This document shows, one piece after another, positions 47,111-59,041 of a stretch of DNA of 64,000 bases. Source of the stretch: Adiantum capillus-veneris (Eukaryota; Streptophyta; Polypodiopsida; Polypodiales; Pteridaceae); the NCBI GenBank assembly GCA_014529385.2, contig CM043944.1, positions 180,053,240-180,117,239 of the forward strand, read 5' to 3'. Both the position numbers and the translations under genes were made by a program. How positions within the stretch are numbered: position 1 is the first letter of the stretch; every line of letters starts with the position of its first letter. The notes under the pieces are model-generated. The model was not told the origin of the DNA, did not search any database, and saw nothing but the letters and a program-made list of their open reading frames with translations.

Positions 47111-49110
47111 TGTCGAGAAATTTGCGGTCTTGCCAGGAAAGCACCGGGCTTATGGCTGTGAGAGTTTGTGAGAGAACTCAACAAAAACTATATGAAGGAG
47201 TTAAACCATAGATGCCATGAAGACTAGGGTTTGGAAAGAAGTGCAATCAAAGAAGACTCACTCTTTCTCTCTTGCACTCACACACACAAAGAAAGAACGC
47301 AAAAGAGAATGTCAAAACAATACGAAGATGAAAACATCAAGGCTATGGTCATATTGTATCATGGGTAATATGAAAGGGTTAATGGATGAGTTAATGGCAT
47401 TCAATCTTGGCTAACCAAATAGGCTACGAATTGTAGCTTTGTGCTTACCATAATATATATATTTTGTCTAGTGATTGGGATTAATTGTGTGTACAAATCC
47501 TCTTGGTTCATAGCAAGATAACTACGCTTACATCAAAAGAAAAATTATAGTCTATGAGAGGTAGTATGATGGGATCCGGTGATAGAAGTATTTCATAGAG
47601 CCTTTCAGGGCCGAAGAGAAACACTATACGTTGTTGAAAGTGTATTTTACGGCTAATCCATACGTTAATTCTAATAGATCGTACAGAGTGAAAGCGATAG
47701 AAATGATCATCATGTGGGTTATTCATCTAGGATAGTATGTGAGAAATGTAGATATGAGAGACGTGAAGAGATGAGAAGTTTCCCTCCCAAGCCCTATTCT
47801 TGCCCGTAGGCAATAAGGATACTGCGGGGAGAGATATACCTATAGCAAAGAGAACCTAGAGAGGATGAATTACTAAGAATGAGAGAGATAGGTTTGGTTA
47901 AGGAGATGATATTAGATACATATATATATATATATATGTTGGATTAGAGATGAAAATGAAAACAACAAGAAATCAAGAAAACATCAATGTAGAACACATC
48001 TTACTTGAAACCCTTCGGCATCATTATTGATGGGAGAGAGAAGAAGAGTGGATAATTCCACTTTGATTGATACACCAAGTGCAAGACCTTCTTTGATTAG
48101 AGTTGATCTTCCAAGGTTAGCTTGTTGCAAGAATGGCTAGTCTCCCTCTAGGAGAAAGTGTAGGCTTGGGCTTATGTTAATGGCTAAGTACAATTAGGCA
48201 TTACTACTCACTCCCTCGAGAATTCCTCTCATCAATGGCTTGAATGCTTGAGTTCCTTCCAAGGAAGAAAAGGTCCCCTTTTATAGGTGAAGGGAACCCC
48301 CAAGGGTTTACACAAGAAGAGAGGAGCCAGTGTGAACAGGAATTGGAAAAGTTGGAAATCAGCTGCCCCTGCATGATGTGGGCAGACTGGGGTCCAGTAT
48401 TTTGATCATATCTCCCCAACCGTGGCTCCAAATAAAAAAGTAAAAATATGGGAAAAAACTTCAGCTCATTAGCTATGATTTTCATTTTAAAATCGTTTTC
48501 CAATTCGGATTGGAACCTTGTGTAAAAAATTCATCAAAATAGGGTCCATTTATGGCAGCAAAAGTCTTCATGTGGTCTCCTTAGCCTAGACTTTCATTTA
48601 ATTCCAAAGGACACCTCATGCCATATGAAAGCATGACATTGCTCCTTGACAAATTTTTGTAATCATGCTTGCAATAATGCATTAAAATAAGTGTATCTTT
48701 GAAATCATGCCACCTAGTGTCCCACTAGGATTTGATTCTCTCCTAGTAGCTATTTAAAAAGAAATATAAGAAAAGTATAAAAAATACATAGAATATATAT
48801 ATATTGGAGTTTACCCTAGATATAGGATCTAGCTAGGGTGTGAGATGATAATGAAATAGTAGAAATAAAGAATCAATACTTTTTGCCCCAAGTTAAAGAG
48901 GCGGAGCTATTGATGCTTTTCCCATAGTATTTTCTGATGGTAAAGTAAGGATATGTTACCCTTGAGAAAAATAATAGGATGAGATAGAAGGCTTATTATT
49001 ATACTTAAATATGCATATGTACACTATAGAAAATATAATTATGTATCTAAAAAAATACAAGATTGATCTTGTAGCATGCGTTCCCACTATGTACGTGTCA
49101 CAGCACGACA
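47111..49110 (-). repeat. LTR 1 of tandem gypsy family D
   Basis: 2000 bp, TGTCGAG to CACGACA in plus orientation, with a TGTCG/CGACA inverted end. It is near-identical to 54851-56863 and to 62884-64000. It is the leftmost LTR of the array, with no primer site on its left (CCAATACGT). A TATATA run is at 47921-47938. Confidence 0.95.
48275..48285 (-). promoter_or_regulatory. Candidate LTR core promoter (TATA box)
   Basis: The minus strand reads TATAAAAGGGG, about 825 bases into the 2-kb LTR in element orientation, a good TATA box upstream of the expected U3/R boundary. It is conserved at 56028-56038. Confidence 0.6.
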
Positions 49111-49127
49111 TCCACCCCCTCTAAACC
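49111..49127 (-). other. Polypurine tract of family D, copy 1
   Basis: The minus strand GGTTTAGAGGGGGTGGA ends at the LTR start; the identical tract is at 56864-56880. Confidence 0.85.
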
Positions 49128-49168
49128 TACACATCCTCCGGTATGTGCCACATTGTCTCTTTGTAAGA

Positions 49169-49549
49169 TTAGACCTCTTGTACATCTTCCTTGTCTTCTT
49201 CTTCACTGGATGATTCCAGAGCTTCATGTTCACTTTGATCTTCACCTGTGTTTTTCTCTTCTTCCTCATCAATATCTTCTAGATCATTGTCTCCTCTTCT
49301 CTTAAACATTTTAATCCTTTTTCCTGCAATGGGAATCTTTACTTCTATACCATCTAGTTCAGACAAGCTGTAAGTATCATTTTCATGCACATGCTTTACA
49401 ACATACGGTCCAAACCATCTTTTTGAGAACTTACGCATGACTGTGTGCTGGTTATCAAGGCTACTATCATACACTAAAACCCAGTCACCTTTGTCAATTG
49501 CTTTGCTCCTATGTCGATGTCGCTTATCAAAATAGTCCTTGTTTTTCAA
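49169..49549 (-). pseudogene. Integrase C-terminus of copy 1 with acidic tail
   Basis: KNKDYFDKRHRHRSKAIDKG and WVLVYDSSLD lead into KRWFGPYVVKHVHENDTYSL, the GPY/F module. After KRIKMFKRRGD come about 45 residues rich in Asp and Glu (DLEDIDEEEEKN, SSSEEEDKEDVQEV) to the stop. No chromodomain is present. In copy 1 the frame joins the integrase core only across a one-base loss near 49676. Confidence 0.85.
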
Positions 49550-49611
49550 CCTTGCATTTTTGAGTCGTTCTTTTGCAGCTTCAATGTCTCCAGGTCTTCT
49601 CTCTAGCTGCC

Positions 49612-50280
49612 TTATACGCAGTGCAAGGAGATCTTCCCTACTAAGCCCCTCTTGCCAAGGTAGTACATTCCATGTGGAATTGTATCCTCAATCGGCATCA
49701 CTGGCTTTTGACCATGCATTAGCTCCGCAGGCATGTAGCCAGTTACTGAGCTATGTGTTGTACGATCAGCCCATAAAGCATATGGTAACAATTTTGGCCA
49801 CTCACCAACTCTTCCTTCGCAAGCCTTGGCCAAAGCTTTGATGATAGGAGGATGCCCTGTTTCACTCTTTCCATTGCCTTCAGGGTTGTAAGCTGTAGTA
49901 AGAGAAAGCTTGATCCCTAATCTAGAAACGAACTCCCTTGCTTCTTCGGCATCTAGTTCACCTCGATCTGTAGTGATTTTTCCCACACAACCATAACGGC
50001 AAATCACCTCATCAAGAAGGAATTTGCACACAGCTTCTGTGGTCTTAGCTCTTAACGCTCTTCCTTCAACCTGGTTAGTTAGGTCCTCTCGTGCAAGAAC
50101 CAAGTATCTCATCTGCCAGAGTCCTAAAGGCATCGTGACTAGATCCACAACCCATTTATAGTGCATGGCTAGTGGATACGTAGGGTGCAATCCATCACGA
50201 TGTCGAACATTTGAATACATTTGACAAGTTACACATGACTCTACAAACTGAGATACATCTTTATACATACCCTTCCACCA
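49612..50280 (-). pseudogene. Integrase core of copy 1
   Basis: CVTCQM closes the HHCC zinc module whose His pair lies upstream of the break. The DDE residues lie in WVVDLVTMP, ITTDRGELDAEE and NGKSETGHPPII. ALWADRTTHSSVTGYMPAEL is the conserved late core. A TAA at 50281-50283 (Tyr codon in copy 2) separates it from RNase H, and loss of one G near 49676 changes the frame before its end. Confidence 0.85.
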
Positions 50281-52598
50281 TTATTTTTTTTTCAACTTGG
50301 AGAAGGTTGCCCAGACACCCCTGTGTCCAGCCCGTAGACTCTCATGAAACTCTTGCATGAGATTTACTTGAGTCTCTTTTTTACATATAACCCGTTGTGG
50401 TGTAGCACCCTTTTGTTTAGGATGCTTCCACAAGTAACCATCCCTTAAAAAGTACCCATATGCTTTCCTGGGTATCCTCTTGAATTCTTGTTCAGACCAA
50501 TCATCCTGTTTTGTTAGAGTACTCAAGTACCTTCCAATAGAAAGCCAATCACCTTCATAAAGATCTTTCAAGAACAATTCAAGTGAATTAGTCATGCAGA
50601 CATTGTTACCTTTGACATGAGAGATAGAATAGAATTTTGTGCCTACATCATTTCCCTCATCAATCATTTGTGACTCATCTTCATACCTTCCCCTTGATAG
50701 CATATGTGCCACTCTATTGTCTTTACCTGCAATGTGCTTAAACTCGGGATTTAAGGACTTAATGTAGGCAATCCACCGTAACATAGCAATGTCTGGTGTT
50801 GAGCAGCTTGTAACCATCCCAAGAAGTGGTAGAGAATCTGTTTCTACAACCACACATGCACCAATTAGGTACTCTTTCCCACTTTTCAAGGCTGTAACCA
50901 TACCCCATAACTCTCTCTTTATATGTGGATAGTTTCTTTGGCAAGCACTTAGTACCTTTGCTCCAAATCTTACCACATACCTGTGTCCTTCTTTGTCATC
51001 TTTCCCTTTTGCCCATCCAATCCCTGTAGGACTGGTATCTACTGTCACAATCACTGGCCTTTGACACTCATAGTCTACCTTTCTCAAAGTCGTTGCTGAC
51101 TGGAGTAACTCCTTTAGCTTTTTCATGGATTTTACATGTGCTTCTGTCCATTTAAACTTTTGATTCTTTCTAAGCAGCTGATAAAGAGGATCAGCTACAT
51201 GTGCATAATGTGGAATCCAAATAGCATAGAAGACACATGCTCCCAGAAACCTTCTAACCTCAGTGATGCTAGTGCATGTTTCTTTCATTCTTTGGATGGC
51301 ATCTACCTTTGATGGACAAGGTTTCCTACCATATGGCCCGCACATGTGCCCCACAATGAGCACTTCTTTGACACCAAACATAGACTTTTTCCCTGACAAT
51401 GTAAGATTCACTTCTTCCAACCTAGACAAAATTTTATCACAATCATTTATGTGATTTTCCACAAACTTGCCACATCCCTTGAGATCCAAAGCTTCATCTT
51501 TGTCACTTTTTTCACATCCTTTGATAGGCAAATCATCAATGAAAGGCATTGTGATTTGAGGAATAAAGTCACGTAAGACCTTATTCATCCCATTCATCAT
51601 ATGTGCAACCGAGTTGGTTGCTCCCTGTGGCAAGGTACACATCCTTCCCAAACCCAAAGGTGTCCTTATGGTTGTCAAGTCTCTGCTTTCGATTGCAAGC
51701 TGAAATTGATCATACCCTGAGTAGAGATCCCCCATTGAGTAGATTGCCCTCCCTGCAAACGCCTCTGCAAATTCATCCACAATTGGACCTGTACCTACAT
51801 TTCTAATTGTCACCTTGTTCACTAGTTGCATATCTTGGATGAAGCGTAGAGAACCATTCTTCTTTGGAACTGTGAACCACCTGTTTGAGTATGGAGCACA
51901 AGAAGGCTCCAAGATTCCCATTTTGATTTTCTCATTCAGTAGCTCTACTAACTTTGGCAAATGAGCCTTTGGAATCGGAATAGGCCGCAGATTCCAAGGC
52001 ACATGAGGTATTGTGAAAATTACCATAGGAGCTACAATATAAGGATCAACACATCCTATCTCATGTGGCTCAAATGCAAAAGCCTTACCACGCTTTGAAA
52101 GCATTTCTTTGAAGCACTTTGTCTCCTCCTGTGTTAGAAACTCCTCGCAACCAATCTGCAACTCTTGAAAAGACTCCTTTGTGAAGGTATGCCCGATCTT
52201 TTTAGGATTCCGCAAACTTGGTTGTAAAGAAGCATGTTCAATCTTTTCCCTGTTTTTGGGTGGTAAGGGTGAAGCTATTGGTTCCACCTTCTTTGCTACA
52301 CTCTTGTATTTAGTTTCAACATGGACTTCTGGGCCAACTGTTTGGCTTTCTTTAAAAGCTTCTATTACTTGATACATTTCCATAGAGCAAACTTCCACAA
52401 CTTCATTTTCAAGATGCAAACTAGACCTCATTATAGCATCAAGCTCACCCATAGTATCTACAAAAGAAACTTGTTCACACAAACCCAAAACATTTTCAGT
52501 AGGCTTTAGCAACCCACTCTTTTTCATGCCTATTTGTACATTATGCACATATTGCCTATCCTCTCATATCTCTTCAAATCTTCAAGTTTTGTAAACAT
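50281..52598 (-). pseudogene. Reverse transcriptase-RNase H of copy 1
   Basis: A 755-codon open stretch (52548-50281) with a complete RT: WFTVPKKNGSLRFIQDMQ, SMGDLYSGYDQFQLA (motif A), LPQGATNSVAHMMNG (motif B) and MPFIDDLPIKG (catalytic Asp pair, near residue 336). RNase H follows with VTVDTSPTGIGWA, IKRELWGMVTAL and VVETDSLPLLG supplying the acidic residues, then HIAGKDNRVAHMLSRG and the integrase His pair in HESLRAGHRG. The ATG expected from copy 2 is at 52598, but four inserted bases near 52556 put it out of frame. FIDD in place of the common YLDD/FIDDIL-type motif sets this lineage apart. Confidence 0.9.
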
Positions 52599-52698
52599 AC
52601 TGATCCATTCCTTGTTACCAAGGAGCTCATTGAGAAAGTTTCACCTATTTTTGGATCAGGCGAGACCCTTTTTCTTTCTGTACCACTGCAATCCCGCT

Positions 52699-53400
52699 TT
52701 ACAATGGTACTTGGCAAAAACCCATCATTTCTCTATGATCATGAAACTCTTTGCTTACTTTTGATAGAGGATGTTCTCTGAGGTTGTCACGATTTCTTTC
52801 ATGGTTTACACAGACTGTGAGAAATTGGATAGCTCGTTTACCATCTTTGCTACGTATTCTAGCATATGCTGAACCATCGTCCATTACCTTTGTTTCCATT
52901 CGAACTCCCACAATGTAGGGTTGTCCAAGGATGAGATGATATGAAGATGTATCCTGTACAAAGCAGTTTTGGTCAATCTTTACATCACCTATTGTTACCT
53001 TCACACCTAGACATGCTGCATACAATTCACCGGATGAATTGTTTGCCACGTTTACCATCCAGCCATGATCTGTGTCCATCGGCCATTTGCACTTGTTGTA
53101 GAGACTCTTTGACATTATGTTTATTTCTGAACCATGGTCAATCAAGGCAACAAATGGCTCTTCAAGATCACCTACCTTGACCAAAGTTTCTGTAGTAGCC
53201 CTTGCCCAATGACTTTCCTCCAAGACTTTCTTTAAATCTGTAGCAACCTCAATATCAGATTGTAGTTTATAAGTTGGGCCTTTTGTCTTACGTTTCGTTG
53301 GCTCTTTCTTCTTTCCTGTTGTAGACTCCTCCATGAGTACTTCAGGTGGAGATGCTCCTTGGGTTATGAGGGTGTAGAGGGTGTTTAGATGATTTGAGAA
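52699..53400 (-). pseudogene. Aspartic protease of copy 1, with upstream deletion
   Basis: FVALIDHGSEINIMSKSLY is the active site (D-H-G-S) and SYHLILGQPYIVG the second conserved block. It is open from 53334 to 52699. Compared with copy 2, 98 codons between KKVLEE and SHWARAT are missing (in-frame 294-bp deletion at about 53214). It lies in a different frame from the RT that follows. Confidence 0.85.
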
Positions 53401-54797
53401 GGCATTGAGTCTCTTCTTCCCCCACTTCTAGAAGCTCTTTTTGATGGTCCTTCATCAGCATTCTCACGTCTGCGCTTCTCTTCTACAATTGCCTCATTTT
53501 GTTGGCATTTTGTAATGTAGGCATGCACTGACAATGAGTCCACTGATCATTCCATCCTGTTTCTACACGTATGCAATCACCTGCTTTATGTAGAATCTCT
53601 TTTGTAAGCTTTCCCTTTTTAGCTAATTGCATGACATTTGGCCAAATTTGACCATGATGGTCACTCACCTCTTCATCACAAAAATGTTCAATTTTTACTC
53701 CATAAGTAGCTGCCTCAACTGAAGAGGTGGCATGCTTGGTTGCCATATCTTCAACTAAGGTTTGCATTCCCCCCTTCCCAAAGTTAGTTCTCAAGGATAG
53801 ACCTGTCTCTCTTAAGTGTATTTTACCATCCTTAAAAAGACAACATCTTTTGACAAAGCATCACTAAAATCATCACAATCCCTTCTTACGTGGTTTGTAC
53901 TATCACACCAAATACATCTATTAACAAACCCTTCTTTGGGCTGTTGTCTTTGCCTAGGAAGTGGCCCTGATGGTTGGCCTTTTTCTTCAAGCTTTGCAAA
54001 CTTCACCTTCAAGTCACGCATTCCCTTCACAAAGCTCATTTAGCATGGACTCATAAAACTTAGGAGCGATAAAGTAGGCTTTACCATTTTGTCAGAAGTT
54101 GAGGTGGAAGGACTTGTAGTGTTTACTACCATCTTGTCCCTTCTTCTTTGTCGTTTGCAAGCAGTGAGACAGCACCTTCAACCTCATTCCAGTCGGTCTT
54201 TAGTCCTTGCTCAGCATCTTTATCTTCAAGAAGAAGCTCCAAATTTTCTTGAAACTCTTTACCTGCAACTTGTAAGAAAAGATCTGTCTTCTCTGCATCT
54301 AGTGTGGCCCTTTTTGTCCTAGTGAGTTGTGCATAGCGCCGCTCAAATTCCCTAAGTAGCTCTGTTATTGATAGTCCTTGCTTTGGCTTGACTACCCATT
54401 CTAAGAATGTCCTTTTGGTCACTCTCTCCGAGTCCTCCATGAAATATTCCTCCTTTAAAGCTACTTTGAGTTCTTCACAATTTCTCCCATGCCCATCTTT
54501 AATTGCCCTAACATGCTCCCTAATTTTTGGAGGAACAACTAGCTCAAAGCTTTGAATCATCTCACCTTCTGACACGCGATGCAGCTCCATCTCCTTCACA
54601 TACTCGCGTAAGTACTTGATTACATCTTTGCCATTGAACTGATCCATTCTGTTGACGATCGCTTGTATGGACTTCGTTGCTGAATTCTCCCTTCTTTCAG
54701 TAGCATGTTGTTGTTGCATGAACATTGCAAATGCTTGAAACATTTGCATTGTTATTGGGTCAAAATGCATACCCTGTTGCTCAACATGATCACCCAT
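53401..54797 (-). pseudogene. Gag of copy 1, three frame breaks
   Basis: The ATG at 54797 starts MGDHVEQQGMHF. The capsid part to 54126 includes YLREYVKEMELHRVSEG and FLEWVVKPKQGLSITELL. Loss of one G near 54148 shifts the frame; a second piece (54039-53812) has the zinc knuckle CIWCDSTNHVRRDC (CX2CX4HX4C); a third is at 53794-53483. Copy 2 is more continuous. Confidence 0.85.
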
Positions 54798-54826
54798 GGT
54801 TACCCACAAACTCTCACCCTAGCAGT

Positions 54827-54844
54827 TTCGCGTCGGGTTCACCA
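54827..54844 (-). other. Primer-binding site of family D, copy 1
   Basis: The minus strand TGGTGAACCCGACGCGAA lies six bases from the LTR end at 54851, at the position expected for a primer site. It ends in the TGG complement of a tRNA CCA terminus; I could not assign the tRNA. The same site is at 62860-62877. Confidence 0.7.
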
Positions 54845-54850
54845 AAAATA

Positions 54851-56863
54851 TGTCGAGAAATTTGCGGTCTTGCCAGGAAAGCACCGGGCTTATGGCTGTG
54901 AGAGTTTGTGAGAGAACTCAACAAAAACTATATGAAGGAGTTAAACCATAGATGCCATGAAGACTAGGGTTTGGAAAGAAGTGCAATCAAAGAAGACTCA
55001 CTCTTTCTCTCTTGCACTCTCACACACAAAGAAAGAACGCAAAAGAGAATGTCAAAACAATACGAAGATGAAAACATCAAGGCTATGGTCATATTGTATC
55101 ATGGGTAATATGAAAGGGTTAATGGATGAGTTAATGACATTCAATCTTGGCTAACCAAATAGGCTACGAATTGTTCTTTGGAATTGTAGTTTTGTGCTCA
55201 CCATAATATATATATTTTGTCTAGTGATTGGGATTAATTGTGTGTACAAATCCTCTTGGTTCATAGCAAGATAACTACGCTTACATCAAAAGAAAAATTA
55301 TAGTATATGAGAGGTAGTATGATGGGATCCGGTGATAGAAGTATTTCATTGAGCCTTTCAGGGCCGAAGAGAAACACTATATGTTGTTGAAAGTGTATTT
55401 TACGGCTAATCCATACGTTAATTCTAATAGATCGTACAGAGTGAAAGCGATAGAAATGATCATCATGTGGGTTATTCATCTAAGATAGTATGTGAGAAAT
55501 GTAGATATGAGAGACGTGAAGAGATGAGAAGTTTCCCTCCCAAGCCCTATTCTTGCCCGTAGGCAATAAGGATAGTGCGGGGAGAGATATACCTATAGCA
55601 AAGAGAACCTAGAGAGGATGAATTACTAAGAATGAGAGAGATAGGTTTGGTTAAGGAGATGATATTAGATACATATATATATATATATATGTTGGATTAG
55701 AGATGAAAATGAAAACAACAAGAAATCAAGAAAACATCAATGTAGAACACATCTTACTTGAAACCCTTCGGCACCATTATTGATGGGAGAGAGAAGAAGA
55801 GTGGATAATTCCACTTTGAGTGATACACCAAGTGCAAGACCTTCTTTGATTAGAGTTGATCTTCCAAGGTTAGCTTGTTGCAAGAATGGCTAGTCTCCCT
55901 CTAGGAGAAAGTGTAGGCTTGGGCTTATGTTAATGGCTAAGTACAATTAGGCATTACTACTCACTCCCTCGAGAATTCCTCTCATCAATGGCTTGAATGC
56001 TTGAGTTCCTTCCAAGGAAGAAGAGGTCCCCTTTTATAGGTGAAGGGAACCCCCAAGGGTTACACAAGAAGAGAGGAGCCAGTGTGAACAGGAATTGGAA
56101 AAGTTGGAAATGAGCTGCCCCTGCATGATGTGGGCAGACTGGGGTCCAGTATTTTGATCATATCTCCCCAACCGTGGCTCCAAATAAAAAAGTAAAAATA
56201 TGGGAAAAAACTTCAGCTCATTAGCTACGATTTTCATTTTAAAATCGTTTTCCAATTCGGATTGGAACCTTGTGTAAAAAATTCATCAAAATAGGGTCCA
56301 TTTATGGCAGCAAAAGTCTTCATGTGGTCTCCTTAGCCCTAGACTTTCATTTAATTCCAAAGGACACCTCATGCCATATGAAAGCATGACATTGCTCCTT
56401 GATAAATTTTTGTAATCATGCTTGCAATAATGCATTAAAATAAGTGTATCTTTGAAATCATGCCACCTAGTGTCCCACTAGGATTTGATTCTCTCCTAGT
56501 AGCTATTTAAAAAGAAATATAAGAAAAGTATAAAAAATACATAGAATATATATATATTGGAGTTTACCCTAGATATAGGATCTAGCTAGGGTGTGAGATG
56601 ATAATGAAATAGTAGAAATAAAGAATCAATGCTTTTTGCCCCAAGTTAAAGAGGCGGAGCTATTGATGCTTTTCCCATCGTATTTTCTGATGGTAAAGTA
56701 AGGATATGTTACCCTTGAGAAAAATAATAGGATGAGATAGAAGGCTTATTATTATACTTAAATATGCATATATACACTATAGGAAATATAATTATGTATC
56801 TAAAAAAATACAAGATAGATCTTGTAGCATGCGTTCCCACTATGTACGTGTCACAGCACGACA
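54851..56863 (-). repeat. LTR 2, shared between the two internal copies
   Basis: 2013 bp. It has internal copy 1's primer site on its left and copy 2's polypurine tract on its right, so it acts as 5' LTR of copy 1 and 3' LTR of copy 2. It differs from LTR 1 by a few substitutions and a small duplication near 55173 (TTCTTTGGAATTG). Confidence 0.95.
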
Positions 56864-56921
56864 TCCACCCCCTCTAAACCTACACATCCTCCGGTATGTG
56901 CCACATTGTCTCTTTGTAAGA

Positions 56922-57331
56922 TTAGACCTCTTGTACATCTTCCTTGTCTTCTTCTTCACTGGATGATTCCAGAGCTTCATGTTCACTTTGATCTTCACCT
57001 GTGTTTTTCTCTTCTTCCTCATCAATATCTTCTAGATCATTGTCTCCTCTTCTCTTAAACATTTTAATCCTTTTTCCTGCAATGGGAATCTTTACTTCTG
57101 TACCATCTAGTTCAGACAAGCTGTAAGTATCATTTTCATGCACATGCTTTACACCATACGGTCCAAACCATCTTTTTGAGAACTTACGCATGACTGTGTG
57201 CTGGTTATCAAGGCTACTATCATACACTAAAACCCAGTCACTTTTGTCAATTGCTTTGCTCCTACGTCGATGTCGCTTATCAAAATAGTCCTTGTTTTTC
57301 AACCTTGCATTTTGAGTCGTTCTTTTGCAGC
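56922..57331 (-). pseudogene. Integrase C-terminus of copy 2 with acidic tail
   Basis: Same GPY/F module and acidic tail as copy 1 (SKRWFGPYGVKHVHEND), open from 57302. It is separated from the integrase core by one missing T near 57311 and by a TAA at 57332-57334 where copy 1 has Glu. Confidence 0.85.
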
Positions 57332-59041
57332 TTAAATGTCTCCAGGTCTTCTCTCTAGCTGCCTTGTACGCAGTGCAAGGAGATCTTTCCTACTTAGCCC
57401 CTCTTGCCAAGGTAGTACATTCCATGTGGGAATTGTATCCTCAATCGGCATCACTGGCTTTTGACCATGCATTAGCTCCGCAGGCATGTAGCCAGTTACT
57501 GAGCTATGTGTTGTACGATCAGCCCATAAAGCATATGGTAACAATTTTGGCCACTCACCAACTCTTCCTTCGCAAGCCTTGGCCAAAGCTTTGATGATAG
57601 GAGGATGCCCTCTTTCACTCTTTCCATTGCCTTTAGGGTTGTAAGCTGTAGTAAGAGAAAGCTTGATCCCTAATCTAGAAACGAACTCCCTTGCTTCTTC
57701 GGCATCCAGTTCACCTCGATCTGTAGTGATTTTTCCCACACAACCATAACGGCAAATCACCTCATCAAGAAGGAATTTGCACACAGCTTCTGTGGTCTTA
57801 GCTCTTAATGCTCTTCCTTCAACCTGGTTAGTTAGGTCCTCTCGTGCAAGAACCAAGTATCTCATCTGCCAGAGTCCTAAAGGCATCGTGACTAGATCCA
57901 CAACCCATTTATAGTGCATGGCTAGTGGATACGTAGGGTGCAATCCATCACGATGTCGAACATTTGAATACATTTGACAAGTTACACATGACTCTACAAA
58001 CTGAGATACATCTTTATACATACCCTTCCACCAGTATTTTTTTTTCAACTTGGAGAAGGTTGCCCACACACCCCTGTGTCCAGCCCATAGACTCTCATGA
58101 AACTCTTGCATGAGCTTTACTTGAGTCTCTTTTTTACATATAACCCGTTGTGGTGTAGCACCCTTTTGTTTAGGATGCTTCCACAAGTAACCATCCCTTA
58201 AAAAGTACCCATATGCTTTCCTGCGTATCCTCTTGAATTCTTGTTCAGACCAATCATCCTGTTTTGTTAGAGTACTCAAGTACCTTCCAATAGAAAGCCA
58301 ATCACCTTCATAAAGATCTTTCAAGAACAATTCAAGTGAATTAGTCATGCAGACATTGTTACCTTTGACATGAGAGATAGAATAGAATTTTGTGCCTACA
58401 TCATCTCCCTCATCAATCATTTGTGACTCGTCTTCATACCTTGCCCTTGATAGCATATGTGCCACTCTATTGTCTTTACCTGCAATGTGCTTAAACTCGG
58501 GATTTAAGGACTTAATGTAGGCAATCCACCGTAACATAGCAATGTCTGGTGTTGAGCAGCTTGTAACCATCCCAAGAAGTGGTAGACAATCTGTTTCTAC
58601 AACCACACATGCACCAATTAGGTACTCTTTCCCACTTTTCAAGGCTGTAACCATACCCCATAACTCTCTCTTTATCTGTGGATAGTTTCTTTGGCAAGCA
58701 CTTAGTACCTTTGCTCCAAATCTTACCACATACCTGTGTCCTTCTTTGTCATCTTGCCCTATTGCCCATCCAATCCCTGTAGGACTGGTATCTACTATCA
58801 CAATCATTGGCCTTTGACACTCATAGTCTACCTTTCTCAAAGTCGTTGCTGACTGGAGTAACTCCTTTAGCTTTTTCATGGATTTTACATGTGCTTCTGT
58901 CCATTTAAACTTTTGATTCTTTCTAAGCAGCTGATAAAGAGGATCAGCTACATGTGCATAATGTGGAATCCAAATAGCATAGAAGACAAATGCTCCCAGA
59001 AACCTTCTAACCTCAGTGATGCTAGTGCATGTTTCTTTCAT
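57332..59041 (-). pseudogene. RNase H-integrase of copy 2
   Basis: 569 codons continuous from the RT connection (MKETCTSITEVRRFLGAF) through RNase H (VIVDTSPTGIGWAIGQD, IKRELWG, VVETDCLPLL) into a full integrase with HESLWAGHRG, CVTCQM, VVDLVTMP, TTDRGELDAEE and GNGKSERGHPPIIKA. It starts just after a TAA at 59045-59047 (Gln in copy 1). This half of pol is intact here but split in copy 1. Confidence 0.9.
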
